The notes under the pieces were generated by a model. The model saw only the letters and a program-made list of their open reading frames with translations. It did no database searches and had not been told where the DNA came from. A DNA stretch of 64,000 nucleotides from Leptospira ilyithenensis (GTDB lineage: Bacteria; Spirochaetota; Leptospiria; Leptospirales; Leptospiraceae), in assembly GCF_004771005.1 (NCBI RefSeq), contig NZ_RQHV01000042.1:124001-188000 (forward strand). The letters are read 5' to 3'. Both the position numbers and the translations under genes were made by a program. Within the stretch, counting starts at the first letter, position 1. Each line of letters opens with the position of its first letter. Of the stretch, positions 39,792 through 50,090 are shown one piece after another.

Positions 39792-41177
39792 ATGAGTCTT
39801 CCTAAAATTGAAATCCCAAAAAAACCAAAATACATAAATCTGGAATTACCGAGAGAGATTGAATTTTGGGAGTTATTTCGTTTTTTCGAAAAATCCTATG
39901 ATACTTGTTTTTTATTGGAGTCCGCAGGAGACAACCAATATGATTCCCGTTATTCGGTGATCGGATTTGACCCGGGGCATACGATCATTGGAACCCCCGG
40001 CAATCTCAATATCGACGGAAAAGATTACGAAGTTACAAATCCTTATTATTCCCTTAGGGAATTGACGGATTATAATTCGTTAAGCATAAGTTATGCGGGT
40101 GGACTTGTCGGATACCTGAGTTATAATTCGATGCAATTTTTAGAGCCAAAACTTAAAATACAGCCGCATCCTGATTTTCCAGCTATGGAATTCGGAATGT
40201 ATTTGGATGGTTTGATATATGATAAATTTACCGGTGAACTGATTTATTTTAATAACGGAAAAGATAGATCTAAGGAAGTATCTTCCATATTGAACCGGGT
40301 AAGTTTGGAAAAAGATTTATTAAAACCCAAGGTCAGTGTAAAAGCGGAAGGTTTTTTTTTCTCAAAAGATACTCACAAAGAAATGGTAGATGAAACTTTG
40401 GAAGAGGTCAAAGCAGGAAATACATTTCAATGCCAAATTGGCTTTGAAGAAAAATTCACCGTAAATGGAAATCCTCTCGCTATCTACGAAACTCTTAGAA
40501 AAATCAATCCTTCACCTCATATGTATTATGTGAAATTCAAGAAAAGAGTGATTTTGGGCGCTAGCCCTGAATTGTTATTCCGACTCAGACAAGGCGAAAT
40601 GGAATCCTTTCCTCTTGCAGGTACAACTAAGAGAGGAAGCAGTCCGGAGGAAGATATAGATCTTGCCAGAAAACTTTTAACCGATCCTAAAGAAATTGCG
40701 GAACACAACATGCTCATCGACTTACATCGAAATGACGTGGGTAGGGTGGCGAAATTCGGAACGGTGAAAGTAAGACGCCGTTTTGATGTCAAAAGGTTCA
40801 GCCATGTTCAACACATTTCCAGTGAGGTAGTAGGAATTTTAAAGGCAAAGGAAGATATGTTCTCAGGCTTAGCAGCTTCTTTTCCTGCAGGGACTTTGTC
40901 AGGGGCGCCTAAAATCGAATCAATGAAGATCATTGAAAGAATTGAAAAGAGTCCTCGAGGTCCTTACGGAGGAGCTGTAGGTTCTTTCGGATTCAACGGA
41001 GATTGCACTTTTGCCATTCCCATTCGGAGTTTTTTTGTCTGTGAAAACCGAGGGTTTGCTCGGGCTTCCGGTGGAATTGTTTACGATTCTTTTGCGGAAG
41101 GAGAATATCAGGAGATTATCAATAAGATGGCTTCTGTCAAACGAGCCTTGCAAGATCATTTGGAAGAAGGAAAGTAG
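39792..41177 (+). CDS. trpE: Anthranilate synthase component I
   Basis: A 461-residue chorismate-utilising enzyme. The N-terminal LLES motif (CFLLESAGDN) is the tryptophan feedback site of TrpE. The catalytic domain shows LAGTTKRGSSPEED, HNMLIDLHRNDVGRV and PAGTLSGAPKIESM, the last being TrpE-like rather than PabB-like. The ATG at 39792 has AAAGGTG upstream; a frame open from 39690 would run through the sod terminator and is rejected. trpG starts at the base after its stop. Confidence 0.9.
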   Translation: MSLPKIEIPKKPKYINLELPREIEFWELFRFFEKSYDTCFLLESAGDNQYDSRYSVIGFDPGHTIIGTPGNLNIDGKDYEVTNPYYSLRELTDYNSLSISYAGGLVGYLSYNSMQFLEPKLKIQPHPDFPAMEFGMYLDGLIYDKFTGELIYFNNGKDRSKEVSSILNRVSLEKDLLKPKVSVKAEGFFFSKDTHKEMVDETLEEVKAGNTFQCQIGFEEKFTVNGNPLAIYETLRKINPSPHMYYVKFKKRVILGASPELLFRLRQGEMESFPLAGTTKRGSSPEEDIDLARKLLTDPKEIAEHNMLIDLHRNDVGRVAKFGTVKVRRRFDVKRFSHVQHISSEVVGILKAKEDMFSGLAASFPAGTLSGAPKIESMKIIERIEKSPRGPYGGAVGSFGFNGDCTFAIPIRSFFVCENRGFARASGGIVYDSFAEGEYQEIINKMASVKRALQDHLEEGK

Positions 41178-41795
41178 ATGAAAGTTTTAATCTTGGACAA
41201 TTACGATTCCTTCACATTCAATCTCTATCAATTGGTAGGCGAGATCTTGGAAGAAATAGGCAACCCATTTCAGTTGGATGTGTTCCGAAATGATGAAAAG
41301 GAATTTAAGGAAATCGAATCTGCAAATTATGATAGGATTATCATTTCTCCGGGACCTGGTCATCCCGCTGATAAGGAATACTTCGGAATTTCAAGTGACA
41401 TCTTATTGAACTTAGGCGGCAAAACTTCCATCCTTGGAATTTGTCTCGGAATGCAAGGAATGGCGACCACATTCGGAGGTGAAGTAGTACGTGCGGAGAT
41501 TGCAATGCATGGAAAACTTTCTCCCATCGTGCATGATGGAAAAGGTGTTTTTAAAAATTTAACACAAAATATCGAAATCATGCGTTACCATTCCCTTGTC
41601 GCGAAAGAATCCAGTTTACCGAAAGAATTGGAAATCACTGCTCGTGTAGCAAGTCCCGATCTAAAAGGGGAAATCATGGGTTTGAGACATACGAAATTGG
41701 ATATAGAAGGAGTTCAGTTTCATCCTGAATCTTTCGGTTCGGAAGAGGGGAAACTTTTGTTGAAAAATTTTCTAATGGGAAGTAGCTCCCTTTAA
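41178..41795 (+). CDS. trpG: Anthranilate synthase glutamine amidotransferase component
   Basis: A 205-residue class I glutaminase with LDNYDSFTFNLYQ at the N-terminus, the oxyanion PGPGHP, nucleophile cysteine in LGICLGMQ and HPESFGSEEG for the His/Glu pair. It supplies ammonia to TrpE for anthranilate. In some bacteria the same protein also serves PabB for folate. The gene follows trpE with no gap, and its end overlaps the converging lipoprotein gene by 24 bases. Confidence 0.92.
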   Translation: MKVLILDNYDSFTFNLYQLVGEILEEIGNPFQLDVFRNDEKEFKEIESANYDRIIISPGPGHPADKEYFGISSDILLNLGGKTSILGICLGMQGMATTFGGEVVRAEIAMHGKLSPIVHDGKGVFKNLTQNIEIMRYHSLVAKESSLPKELEITARVASPDLKGEIMGLRHTKLDIEGVQFHPESFGSEEGKLLLKNFLMGSSSL

Positions 41796-43028
41796 GTCTT
41801 TGAGCATAGCAGATTCCCAAGAAGCATAAAAATCAAAATCCTGTGCCGCATCTTGGGAGTTGTCATTTCCAAAGAGTGAAAATTTCTTTCGCATAATCTC
41901 ACCATAGGTGGTGATTTTGTTGGTTTGCAGGTTCACTTTTTTCTGATAAACAGCTTCCAGTTGAGAGCCTCCTTTCCCTTGAGTGCCATTTACCAACAAA
42001 GTCAGCATATCTGAAAAATATTCGTTCATATTTCCAGGAATGAAAAAATCGATAATGCCAGTTGGAATAAAGTAGAGTACATTTCCTGAAATTTCCTTTT
42101 TACCGACTTTTATAAATTTGCCCTTCAGTCGATCTTCATTGGCAAGACTATAGTATTGGAGAACGTATTCCAGATTTTGGATCTTTGCAATGGTTCCGTA
42201 AGAACGAATTTCAATGTCCGCTAAAAAATGAATTTCAATCGGCTTTTGAAAGAATTGTTTTCGTGGTTGCGCAGGAAGTCGGAATTGTAAGGTTTTGCCT
42301 TGATTGGAAAGATGAATTCGGTCTTCCGGATTTGCTTTGTCCCAAATTTCCAGATTCAATTTGCTTTTTTCCAACCTGCTTCCCGTTCGATTGTAAAAAC
42401 CTGGAAATCTTTTCTGAGTTTCTTCATTCAGAACGAACTCTAAAACGACCCAATCCGTTTCATCGTAAATATGGCATTGCATAGTTTCACATAAGAATTG
42501 TAAGTTGGCAGAATCTTTTTTTAATTTTTGGTAAGATGGTTCATCACTTGCAATAAAAGCAAATTCATTCAGCCAGGCAAAGAAGTCGCGTGGTAAATAC
42601 CCGTTCCAATGGGAAGTTTGTGATCTTTGTACAGTATATATTTCCTTTTGTCCCCAGAGTTTGGGAGTGTATTCCGTCTTAGCAAAATAATCCGAGCCGT
42701 TTGTTGTTTCCGGATACCAATCAATCGACCATTTGTCAGAATCTGAAAGCTTACCACCTAACTCTAAATAAAATATTCCCGAATTTGTTTTTTTTAAATC
42801 TTTTTCTTTCCCTTGGGAAAAACCGCCGAACTGTGCAGTTAAAAAGGTTTCATTCGTTGTGGAAGATTTGATTGCTCTTTGCATGGAATCATAATCTTTC
42901 CAAAATTGATAATGGCTTTCGTTAGGTCTACTGCAGGAAAACAAAAAGAGTAGGACTAAAGAAAATAATAAAATTCGATTATAAAGTAGTTTTGAGAATA
43001 ACATACAATTCTTTGACTTTTTCATCAT
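41772..43028 (-). CDS. Putative lipoprotein, function unknown
   Basis: A 418-residue protein with a lipoprotein signal (LFSLVLLFLFSC, Cys 32; a start at Met 9 is also possible). The mature part is mixed beta-rich with many Trp and Tyr (SIDWYPETTNGSDYF; YGTIAKIQNLEYVLQYYSL). I see no recognisable domain. It overlaps the upstream redoxin-like gene by 50 bases and trpG by 24, and is probably co-transcribed with the former. Confidence 0.7.
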   Translation of the reverse strand: MMKKSKNCMLFSKLLYNRILLFSLVLLFLFSCSRPNESHYQFWKDYDSMQRAIKSSTTNETFLTAQFGGFSQGKEKDLKKTNSGIFYLELGGKLSDSDKWSIDWYPETTNGSDYFAKTEYTPKLWGQKEIYTVQRSQTSHWNGYLPRDFFAWLNEFAFIASDEPSYQKLKKDSANLQFLCETMQCHIYDETDWVVLEFVLNEETQKRFPGFYNRTGSRLEKSKLNLEIWDKANPEDRIHLSNQGKTLQFRLPAQPRKQFFQKPIEIHFLADIEIRSYGTIAKIQNLEYVLQYYSLANEDRLKGKFIKVGKKEISGNVLYFIPTGIIDFFIPGNMNEYFSDMLTLLVNGTQGKGGSQLEAVYQKKVNLQTNKITTYGEIMRKKFSLFGNDNSQDAAQDFDFYASWESAMLKDLKGATSH

Positions 43029-43485
43029 TCGCAGTTTTCAAATATTCTCGATGAATTTCTTTTCCTTTCCTGTCAAAAATTCTTAAAAAGGCTTTTTCCG
43101 GTTCCAGACCTTGGATTAATTCTCCTTTTCTATCCAGAAGTACGGCTTCAAACTGTTTTGATTTGGATTCCTCAATGTATTTTTCAACGAGATGATTTGT
43201 TTCTTTCAGATTCAAATAAGATAGGAATACGATCTTGTCTGCATCTTTCCAAAGAAGGTTTTGCATCTTCCAGTAGATTTTACGACCTACCTTTCGGCAC
43301 AATTCCACATCTTTGATTTCGCAACCTAAAAGTAAGGAAGGCTTTCCTTTGATGGTATCATGATTGTACTGTTTTCCATACTGATCCGCCATTTGGAAAT
43401 GGGGAAGAGTGTTCGCGTAAGTAAAACCGAAAGATATGAAAAATATGCAGAGAAAATAAAAAAGTACTCTGAGTTTTGCGAACAC
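42979..43485 (-). CDS. Exported redoxin-like protein without CXXC
   Basis: A 168-residue protein with an N-terminal signal peptide (LFYFLCIFFISFGFTYA). The mature start, LPHFQMADQYGKQYNHDTIKGKPSLLLGCE, resembles the first beta-hairpin of thioredoxin-like redoxins, but the active-site CXXC is missing (only LLGCE). The start is GTG. I infer a redoxin fold without assured redox role. It overlaps the downstream lipoprotein by 50 bases and diverges from the gene at 43503 with a 17-base gap. Confidence 0.6.
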   Translation of the reverse strand: MFAKLRVLFYFLCIFFISFGFTYANTLPHFQMADQYGKQYNHDTIKGKPSLLLGCEIKDVELCRKVGRKIYWKMQNLLWKDADKIVFLSYLNLKETNHLVEKYIEESKSKQFEAVLLDRKGELIQGLEPEKAFLRIFDRKGKEIHREYLKTANDEKVKELYVILKTTL

Positions 43486-43502
43486 AAAGAAAAGATTTAC
43501 CT

Positions 43503-44342
43503 ATGAGATTTGCTTCTGCAAGTTTATTTTTGATTTTTGCTTTCAATCTTTCTTCGGTTGTTCTTTCTTGTCGAACCACAGAAGTTCGGAAAGAACATCT
43601 GATTCTCGCAAATTCATCGGAAGACATTGCCATCTTTTCCGTTTCCAACGAAGTCCTTTCTTCCATTCTTCCGCATAATATATATTTGTTGAATTCCATC
43701 TTTTCCGAACAGATAGAAATTAGTCCTATCTTGAAAAGAGTGGATTATCGTTTGAGCATTCTATCAAGTGAGGACTGGAATGCTTTATTGGAGCCGAATA
43801 CATTGGCCAAATTAGATGAAATGTTGTCCGAATCGATTCAGAAAAATCCTTCCGGGGCTTATCTGATTCTTGTAAAAAAAGATGATCCTCTTTCTCCTTT
43901 AACAAAAATTTTGCGAACCAGCATTCTATACATTAAAACAGTAAACGGAGAAGTGATTATAATTCCCGATTTACGACAAAATATTACATTTGCCTCACAG
44001 TATAAATTCGACGACTGGAGTATTTATACTTTGGAAAAGGTGAAAACTTCTTATAAACAGGATTTGCGGGTTAAAAGTAAAGGAACTCCAATGAGTTTTT
44101 ATATTGAGAAATCTGCGGATAAGATTTCAGTTTATGGCAGAGTGATCATTCATAAAGAAATAGAATTACTTCCCAAACCTATCTTGCTTCGGGTACCCGA
44201 TGAAGAAGAGATAAATACAATTAAATCGGATTGGCAATCCGTCCCTGATCGAATCAAAATTCTGGACGATCTCCGAAAGAAAAAACTAATCAACGAAGAA
44301 GAATACCAAAATAAGAAAAAACAATTATTGGATGAACTTTAA
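43503..44342 (+). CDS. Putative lipoprotein with C-terminal SHOCT domain
   Basis: A 279-residue protein with a signal ending SVVLSC (Cys 23). The C-terminus, IKILDDLRKKKLINEEEYQNKKKQLLDEL, fits a SHOCT (short C-terminal) module. The middle region is unassigned. An earlier ATG at 43476 would add 9 residues; 43503 is preferred because it gives a tidy signal. The end overlaps cysE by 4 bases, converging. Confidence 0.7.
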   Translation: MRFASASLFLIFAFNLSSVVLSCRTTEVRKEHLILANSSEDIAIFSVSNEVLSSILPHNIYLLNSIFSEQIEISPILKRVDYRLSILSSEDWNALLEPNTLAKLDEMLSESIQKNPSGAYLILVKKDDPLSPLTKILRTSILYIKTVNGEVIIIPDLRQNITFASQYKFDDWSIYTLEKVKTSYKQDLRVKSKGTPMSFYIEKSADKISVYGRVIIHKEIELLPKPILLRVPDEEEINTIKSDWQSVPDRIKILDDLRKKKLINEEEYQNKKKQLLDEL

Positions 44343-45064
44343 ATTCCGTCTCCGTGAATGAATTCCTGAATGAATCTTTCATTTTCTTCGAAATTTTCCG
44401 AGTTTTCCGGTTGCTGTTTTTCCAGCGATTTTTGTTTTTCTGATAATTGATTCAGTAACTGTTGTTGGGTTTCCAATTTTTCAAGTAAGACGGAAAATAC
44501 TTTGGCAATCGGATCGGGCATTTGATTGTGCTCTAACATTTGTTCTACTGTGTCAGTGCCGCCACCTGATTTTACAACTTTACCTGGTATTCCCACGACA
44601 GTGCTTCCGCTGGGTACATTTCGCATAACAACTGACCCGGCGCCGACCCTTACATTATCTTCGATCAGAATATTTCCCAAAATTTTTGCGCCAGCACCGA
44701 TGACTACATTCTTTCCGATTGTGGGATGTCTTTTGCCGGATTCCTTCCCTGTTCCACCGAGGGTCACTCCTTGGAAAATCAAACTTCCCGTACCTACTTC
44801 GGCGGTTTCTCCGATCACAACCCCTGTCCCGTGGTCGATGAATACACCTTTTGAGATTTTTGCACCTGGATGAATGTCAATGCCTGTAAGAAATCTGGAA
44901 AAATAATTTATCATCCTGGGAAGTAAAGGCACTTTGATTTGATAAAGGCAATGGGATAGCTTATGCAACCAGATAGCATGTAATCCGGGGTAACATAAGA
45001 CAATTTCAATATATGATTTTGCGGCAGGGTCAAATTTTCGTATTGCGCGAATATTTTCAAACAT
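44339..45064 (-). CDS. cysE: Serine O-acetyltransferase
   Basis: A 241-residue enzyme making O-acetylserine for cysteine synthesis. The left-handed beta-helix of hexapeptide repeats is clear (GTGVVIGETAEVGTGSLIFQG, GKNVVIGAGAKILGNILIEDN), with the catalytic His region IDHGTGVVIGETA and HPTIG. A Gln- and Glu-rich C-terminal tail follows (SEKQKSLEKQQPENSENFEEN). It lies 5 bases after the upstream chemotaxis gene on the same strand, likely accidental co-transcription. Confidence 0.93.
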   Translation of the reverse strand: MFENIRAIRKFDPAAKSYIEIVLCYPGLHAIWLHKLSHCLYQIKVPLLPRMINYFSRFLTGIDIHPGAKISKGVFIDHGTGVVIGETAEVGTGSLIFQGVTLGGTGKESGKRHPTIGKNVVIGAGAKILGNILIEDNVRVGAGSVVMRNVPSGSTVVGIPGKVVKSGGGTDTVEQMLEHNQMPDPIAKVFSVLLEKLETQQQLLNQLSEKQKSLEKQQPENSENFEENERFIQEFIHGDGI

Positions 45065-45069
45065 CTGAG

Positions 45070-46842
45070 TTATTTGGTCCTAAAGTTGGAAATAAGGTTG
45101 TTCAATTGTTCGGATAACTGTGCTAAGTTGATAGTCGAACTCGCAAGTTCTTCTGCCGATGCCGCACTGGATTGAGAGATTGTATTTACTTGTTCGATGG
45201 CCGAAGCGATTTCATTCGAAGATATTTCCTGTTCATTTGTCGCTTCAGCAATGAAATTGGCCAAGTTTGTAAGATTGGTAATGGATAACATCACTCTTTG
45301 GCTTTGTTGATTTTGCGTCAGAGTGGAATGTGAGATTTCTTCCGTCAATGTTGCGGCTTCTCTTGATTTTTCCAAAATTCTTTTGAATCCATCTACTAAA
45401 AGTTCGATAATAGATTTACCATCACTTACTTTTTTAATGGAATCCATGATGAGGTCTTCGATCTGTTTGGTTGCGCCCTGTGACCTGCTTGCAAGTTTTG
45501 AAATTTCTTCCGCGACAACCGCAAATCCTCTACCGGAATCGCCTGCTCTTGCCGCTTCGATTGCAGCATTTAGCGCTAGTAAGTTGGTCTGATCGGAAAT
45601 TTCGTTAATTACCGTAATAATATCTTTGATTTGGGCTGAACTTTCTTCAATCGCTCCCATTCGTAAAACTGCTTCATCCACTCTGGACTGTCCCGATTCC
45701 GCTTCTTTCAAGACCGCCTGTGAGCCGTCATTTACTAACTTTGCTTTGTTGGTAACGGAAAGAATGGCATCGGACAGAGAAGCCATTTCGCGGATTGTGG
45801 AATTTGTTTCTTCTGATTGGTCTTTTGCCGTTTTGGCTACCTGGTTGATGGATTCGGTCATTTCGGATATGGCAGCGGCAGTCTCTTCCAAAGATGCGGC
45901 TTGATTGGTAGATCCTTCTGCGAGGGAACCTGCTGTTGTTGAGATTTCTTCTGCGGAAGATGCTACCATATCTGATGTTTTGTTAATTTGGCTGATTAAG
46001 GCACGCAAATTGAGGGAAGCTTGGTTCAATGCATTGATCAAACGTCCAATTTCATCGTTAGAATGGAAACTTTCTTCCGCAGTTAGATCACCTTCGGCGA
46101 ATCTATTTGCAATTAACTCCGCTTTGATGATAGGAGTAGCGATGCTTCTTCCCATAAAATAGGAGAGGATGACAACAATGATAAAAGAGAGAATATAACC
46201 GACAATCAGGGTGATTTTAACATTTTCGGCAGTTGCTTCCAACTGGTCTTTTCGCAGTTTGATCAAAACAGCCATGAAAGAATCGAAATTGCTGATTTTT
46301 TCCAAGAGTTGTTTATTGATAGGAGTCAGTTGCTTTTGAAGCACAAAGGATTCCTGAAGAGCAGGCTTTGATTTCGTCCTAAAGTAGGTTTCTTTTTTTT
46401 CCCGAAAACTGGAAAGCAAAGCAAGTGATTTTTCAAAGTCCACCTGGATCTTTGTATTTTCCTCCAGTGCTTTGATACTTTCACCGAACTCGATCTGGTT
46501 TTCATAACCAGCCAGGTTGAGAAAATTTTCAATTTCAACTAACATTCGTTGTGTGTCTTTGATAGTTGAATCTATTTCTTTACTTACGGATAAAAATTCA
46601 TCAAGGTCTTCGGAGTCGATAGCGACCACTGTGAGATTTCTGATTTTTGCAAGATTGTATCCTATTTTTACTGATTTTTCAAATGATTCTTCATAAATGC
46701 TCTTAAGGGATACCAGCTCTTGTTCCAATTTTGTTAATCCGTAGATGCCAAGAATGGTGATCACGAGAACGAGCAATTGATAAATCGCATTCGTTCCGTA
46801 AATTTTGAGTTTGACACTGAATTTAGTTAGAAATTGATTCAT
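45070..46842 (-). CDS. Methyl-accepting chemotaxis protein
   Basis: A 590-residue inner-membrane chemoreceptor. Membrane helices lie at ~18-36 and ~205-228 around a helical periplasmic sensor domain of the four-helix-bundle kind. A HAMP domain follows ([24 protein letters not shown]) and then the cytoplasmic signalling hairpin, whose tip [20 protein letters not shown] is canonical. No CheW/CheB docking pentapeptide is visible at the C-terminus. The ligand is unknown. Confidence 0.95.
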   Translation of the reverse strand: MNQFLTKFSVKLKIYGTNAIYQLLVLVITILGIYGLTKLEQELVSLKSIYEESFEKSVKIGYNLAKIRNLTVVAIDSEDLDEFLSVSKEIDSTIKDTQRMLVEIENFLNLAGYENQIEFGESIKALEENTKIQVDFEKSLALLSSFREKKETYFRTKSKPALQESFVLQKQLTPINKQLLEKISNFDSFMAVLIKLRKDQLEATAENVKITLIVGYILSFIIVVILSYFMGRSIATPIIKAELIANRFAEGDLTAEESFHSNDEIGRLINALNQASLNLRALISQINKTSDMVASSAEEISTTAGSLAEGSTNQAASLEETAAAISEMTESINQVAKTAKDQSEETNSTIREMASLSDAILSVTNKAKLVNDGSQAVLKEAESGQSRVDEAVLRMGAIEESSAQIKDIITVINEISDQTNLLALNAAIEAARAGDSGRGFAVVAEEISKLASRSQGATKQIEDLIMDSIKKVSDGKSIIELLVDGFKRILEKSREAATLTEEISHSTLTQNQQSQRVMLSITNLTNLANFIAEATNEQEISSNEIASAIEQVNTISQSSAASAEELASSTINLAQLSEQLNNLISNFRTK

Positions 46843-46932
46843 AAATTTTTTTATTAGAAAATTGGATTGATTCCATAGTATTTTTTAGACAGCATTCAGA
46901 ATAGCAAATTTCAAAATTATGCCGATCTTACC

Positions 46933-47859
46933 TTGAAACAGAAATATTCATTACACCTTTTACTTTTGGTTTTAACATTCTTATCCGTCACTTATCGTGA
47001 ATTTTTGTTTGTCGGTCTTTTTACTTTAGATTGGGAGACATATATCACGATTCTTTCATCTGAATGGCCTTACTCGGTTGGACTCATTGTGATTTTGTTT
47101 TTTCATGAAATGGGACATTATTTACCTGCGAGATACTACGGGGTGAAGGCAACTTTGCCTTATTTTATTCCTTTTCCTTTGGGACCGATCGGAACTATGG
47201 GAGCCGTGATTCAGATCAAGGAACGTATTCCTGATAAATTAAAGCTTTTCGATATCGGAATCGGTGGTCCTATCGCGAGCTTTTTACTTTCGATCATTGC
47301 TTGGGTTATTGGAATCTTTCTTTCAAAGCTGATGGTGATTCCGGAAGGAATGGACAAATCACAGTTTTTATTCTTCGGAGACAGTCTGTTTACATATTGG
47401 TCGGGGCAATTGATACTTGGGCCCTATGATACAAACCTTTTTGACATAAGTATTCATCCTCTTGCGAAAGCAGGTTGGGTCGGATTGCTTATCACAGCAA
47501 TCAATCTTTTGCCATTCGGTCAGTTGGACGGAGGACATGTCATTTATGCTCTGTTTGGTGAACGATATCGGAATTGGATCCATTGGTTGTTTTTGGGTTT
47601 TATATTTTTTACTCTTTTGAATTTTACGTGGTTGATTTGGTCTTTCCTTATCTTTTATTTATTAAAGGTCGAACATCCATTTGTTCCCGATTCGCAAGTT
47701 GAATTGCGCGGCGTTAGGAGGTTTTTAGGGTATTTTATGCTGATCGCGTTGGCATTTATCTTTGTCCCTCGTCCAATCATGATGGGAAATGAAATAGATT
47801 CTCCGACTCTACTTCGTGATATTCTAACCATCTTAAAAAATACGATCGGCGGTGTTTAA
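46933..47859 (+). CDS. Site-2-protease family membrane metalloprotease (M50)
   Basis: A 308-residue polytopic membrane protein with the zinc motif HEMGH at 58-62 and the second motif NLLPFGQLDGGH near 190-201, the NxxPxxxLDG pattern of site-2 proteases. Such enzymes cut transmembrane substrates within the membrane, often anti-sigma factors. GGPIASF between the motifs is also typical. The start is TTG. It overlaps the beta-propeller gene by 8 bases. Confidence 0.9.
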   Translation: MKQKYSLHLLLLVLTFLSVTYREFLFVGLFTLDWETYITILSSEWPYSVGLIVILFFHEMGHYLPARYYGVKATLPYFIPFPLGPIGTMGAVIQIKERIPDKLKLFDIGIGGPIASFLLSIIAWVIGIFLSKLMVIPEGMDKSQFLFFGDSLFTYWSGQLILGPYDTNLFDISIHPLAKAGWVGLLITAINLLPFGQLDGGHVIYALFGERYRNWIHWLFLGFIFFTLLNFTWLIWSFLIFYLLKVEHPFVPDSQVELRGVRRFLGYFMLIALAFIFVPRPIMMGNEIDSPTLLRDILTILKNTIGGV

Positions 47860-49273
47860 AGTGAAAAAGATTAAATATTATATTTCTGTTTGCGTATTTT
47901 TTATTAGCATAACAAGTGTTAATTCGCAAGAAAGCAAGGAATACAAACTTACTGACAAAGCCTACGGTGTTGCTTGGGATGGTGTGAATTTTTGGTTTAT
48001 AGATACCAATCGTCGTGCATTGGTTAAAATCAACGAAATCGGCGAACAGGAAATCTTCAATCTCGGCCTCGCCAATTTACGTGGAATTAGTTTTGATTCG
48101 AGAGAAGGTAAGATTTTAGTCGTTGCTCCCAAACAGATTTTAAAGATCGATCCCAACTCCGGTGGGGTTACGGATAAGGTAAACGTTCCCGTACAAAATA
48201 TCGCCGGGATTGCAAGCGTAGGAAATTTCTATTATATATTGGATTTGGACAACGCAAAGGTGCAGATTTTCGATCAAGTGAGTGGGATTTTGGTTGGAGG
48301 TTTTTTCACAGATCGAAATCGTCCGAGAGATATTTGTTTTGGAAGGGATTCTCTTTGGATTTCCGATTCTTCGGATAATACGATTTATAGATACGATGCA
48401 AAATCCGGCAAAATCACTGGTTCCATCAAAACCAATATGAAATCCATTCGAGGAGTTCTATTGAGTGGATCCAAACTTTGGGTAGTCGACAGGGAAAATC
48501 ATGAAATCAAAAACATACCCTTCTTGGAAACGGAGAGATTCATCGCTTCGGGAGAAGAGGAATACAATCTTGAAGTTACTTTAAAATTCAAAATAGATAC
48601 AGTTTCCCTTTCCAAAGCGCAAATTGCAGTTGTTCATCCACCGTCTAACGAACAACAGAGAATACGCTCAGTTAAATTCACGGATCCGAGTTTTACATCG
48701 ACTTTTATCCAAAGAAATCGTGTTCATATCAAAAAACTTTCCATCGAGGATTCTGCCGGAGAACAAGTTTTAAAATATAAATTCACATCACGCAACCAAT
48801 TGATTAAATATTTCGTTACGGATGATTATTTGGATAAGGACGTAACGTATCCTTTCGATATTGCCAATTATTATGAAAAAGGAAAAGAGAATTCACAACT
48901 TTTTGCCCGTGATTATTTGGAATTGATTTATACTGCAAGACAACAATCTTCTTCTTACCAGGATTTCAAAAACAAGATGATCGACTCAGGTGTTCCCATT
49001 TTACCTTATAGAACTGTCCGTTTTGAAAAAGGCAAAGCAAAATCCGTTCAAGATTCCCTTTCCATATTCTTGTTAGGTTTTGGCTGGCTGCCGATCGGAG
49101 ACATTTCCCCGGCCGGTGCCCAAGATAAAAGGTATTTTGAAAAAAAAGAAACTGACCTCATCCTTTACCAAAGTTTGAATTATAAACAATCGGTTTCTCC
49201 CGTATATTTCAGAAAAGATGCAAACTCCGAATGGGAAAATTTACCTGCTGAGATTACTTATAAGATTAAGTAA
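47852..49273 (+). CDS. Exported beta-propeller (NHL-like) protein
   Basis: A 473-residue protein with a signal peptide (ISVCVFFISITSVNS). Residues ~25-230 repeat the pattern W/Y-hydrophobic-D-N/T typical of six-bladed propellers (GVNFWFIDTNRRALVKI, NFYYILDLDNAKVQIFD, DSLWISDSSDNTIYRYD, SKLWVVDRENHEI). The C-terminal half has no recognised domain. The start is GTG, with a second GTG three codons later. It overlaps the M50 gene and probably the next lipoprotein, implying an envelope-related operon. Confidence 0.75.
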   Translation: MFKVKKIKYYISVCVFFISITSVNSQESKEYKLTDKAYGVAWDGVNFWFIDTNRRALVKINEIGEQEIFNLGLANLRGISFDSREGKILVVAPKQILKIDPNSGGVTDKVNVPVQNIAGIASVGNFYYILDLDNAKVQIFDQVSGILVGGFFTDRNRPRDICFGRDSLWISDSSDNTIYRYDAKSGKITGSIKTNMKSIRGVLLSGSKLWVVDRENHEIKNIPFLETERFIASGEEEYNLEVTLKFKIDTVSLSKAQIAVVHPPSNEQQRIRSVKFTDPSFTSTFIQRNRVHIKKLSIEDSAGEQVLKYKFTSRNQLIKYFVTDDYLDKDVTYPFDIANYYEKGKENSQLFARDYLELIYTARQQSSSYQDFKNKMIDSGVPILPYRTVRFEKGKAKSVQDSLSIFLLGFGWLPIGDISPAGAQDKRYFEKKETDLILYQSLNYKQSVSPVYFRKDANSEWENLPAEITYKIK

Positions 49274-50090
49274 TGTTCCGATTTTTCTTATAGTCACTCT
49301 TAGTTGTATAACTCAATACAAAGAAGAGTGGAATAAGATTGCGGTTCTTCCGGTAACAAGTGAAAATGCAAACCGTTTGAATTTACTTGTGGAGTCCGCT
49401 TGGACTTCACTCCCTAAAGCTACATCATATTGCTCCAGCTTAAATCCGATTCCCATGGAAAACAACGGATATTCGAATTACTTTTGTTATCTGAGATCAT
49501 TCGCAAGCCCGAAACAGATTTCGGAACTTTTGGGCATTCCGATTTTCATCAGCGGTCCGCATGAGGGCGGTGAATTGGTGACAAACCATTCTTCGCGTTT
49601 TGGATTTTATCATCCTGAATTTCCCATTCGTTTGAGATCTTATTTTTTGCCGGGTAAAAAGAACCCGGGTTTTCAAAAAGCCACTCAGAAAATCTATGAT
49701 GATTACATTCGAAAAACCGCTCGGGCATTCTTTGTTGTTCACCGCAAGCTGGAATCCAACCAGGATTACTTTGATAAAGAAACGAATAGATACATCGATT
49801 TGGTATCTGAAAAAAGATTGGATCCTTATTATTTGGATAAGTATGATTTATTTTTAGTCCCTGATTTTACGGATGCGGAAGAGGAATCAGACGGTAGCAA
49901 ATTTGTAAGTTGGGAAGGTGATGATATTTACCCTGCTGTTCTGGTAAGAGAAACAGTAGGGTTTTGGATTCGAAGAAGAATCGACGGAACAGAACCGCAA
50001 TTTTATCTCGGTTTGACCGATTTATTAAAGTTATACGATTTTGATTTTTATGAAACCAGAATGAAGGAAAAAGATCCTTCAGCCAAGTAG
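49218..50090 (+). CDS. Putative lipoprotein, function unknown
   Basis: A 290-residue protein whose signal (LSNVPIFLIVTLSC, Cys 30) suggests lipidation. It overlaps the propeller gene by 56 bases; no later conventional start gives a complete signal, so the overlap seems real. The mature part is Tyr- and Asp-rich near the C-terminus (YYLDKYDLFLVPDFTDAEEESDG). No family recognised. Confidence 0.62.
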   Translation: MQTPNGKIYLLRLLIRLSNVPIFLIVTLSCITQYKEEWNKIAVLPVTSENANRLNLLVESAWTSLPKATSYCSSLNPIPMENNGYSNYFCYLRSFASPKQISELLGIPIFISGPHEGGELVTNHSSRFGFYHPEFPIRLRSYFLPGKKNPGFQKATQKIYDDYIRKTARAFFVVHRKLESNQDYFDKETNRYIDLVSEKRLDPYYLDKYDLFLVPDFTDAEEESDGSKFVSWEGDDIYPAVLVRETVGFWIRRRIDGTEPQFYLGLTDLLKLYDFDFYETRMKEKDPSAK

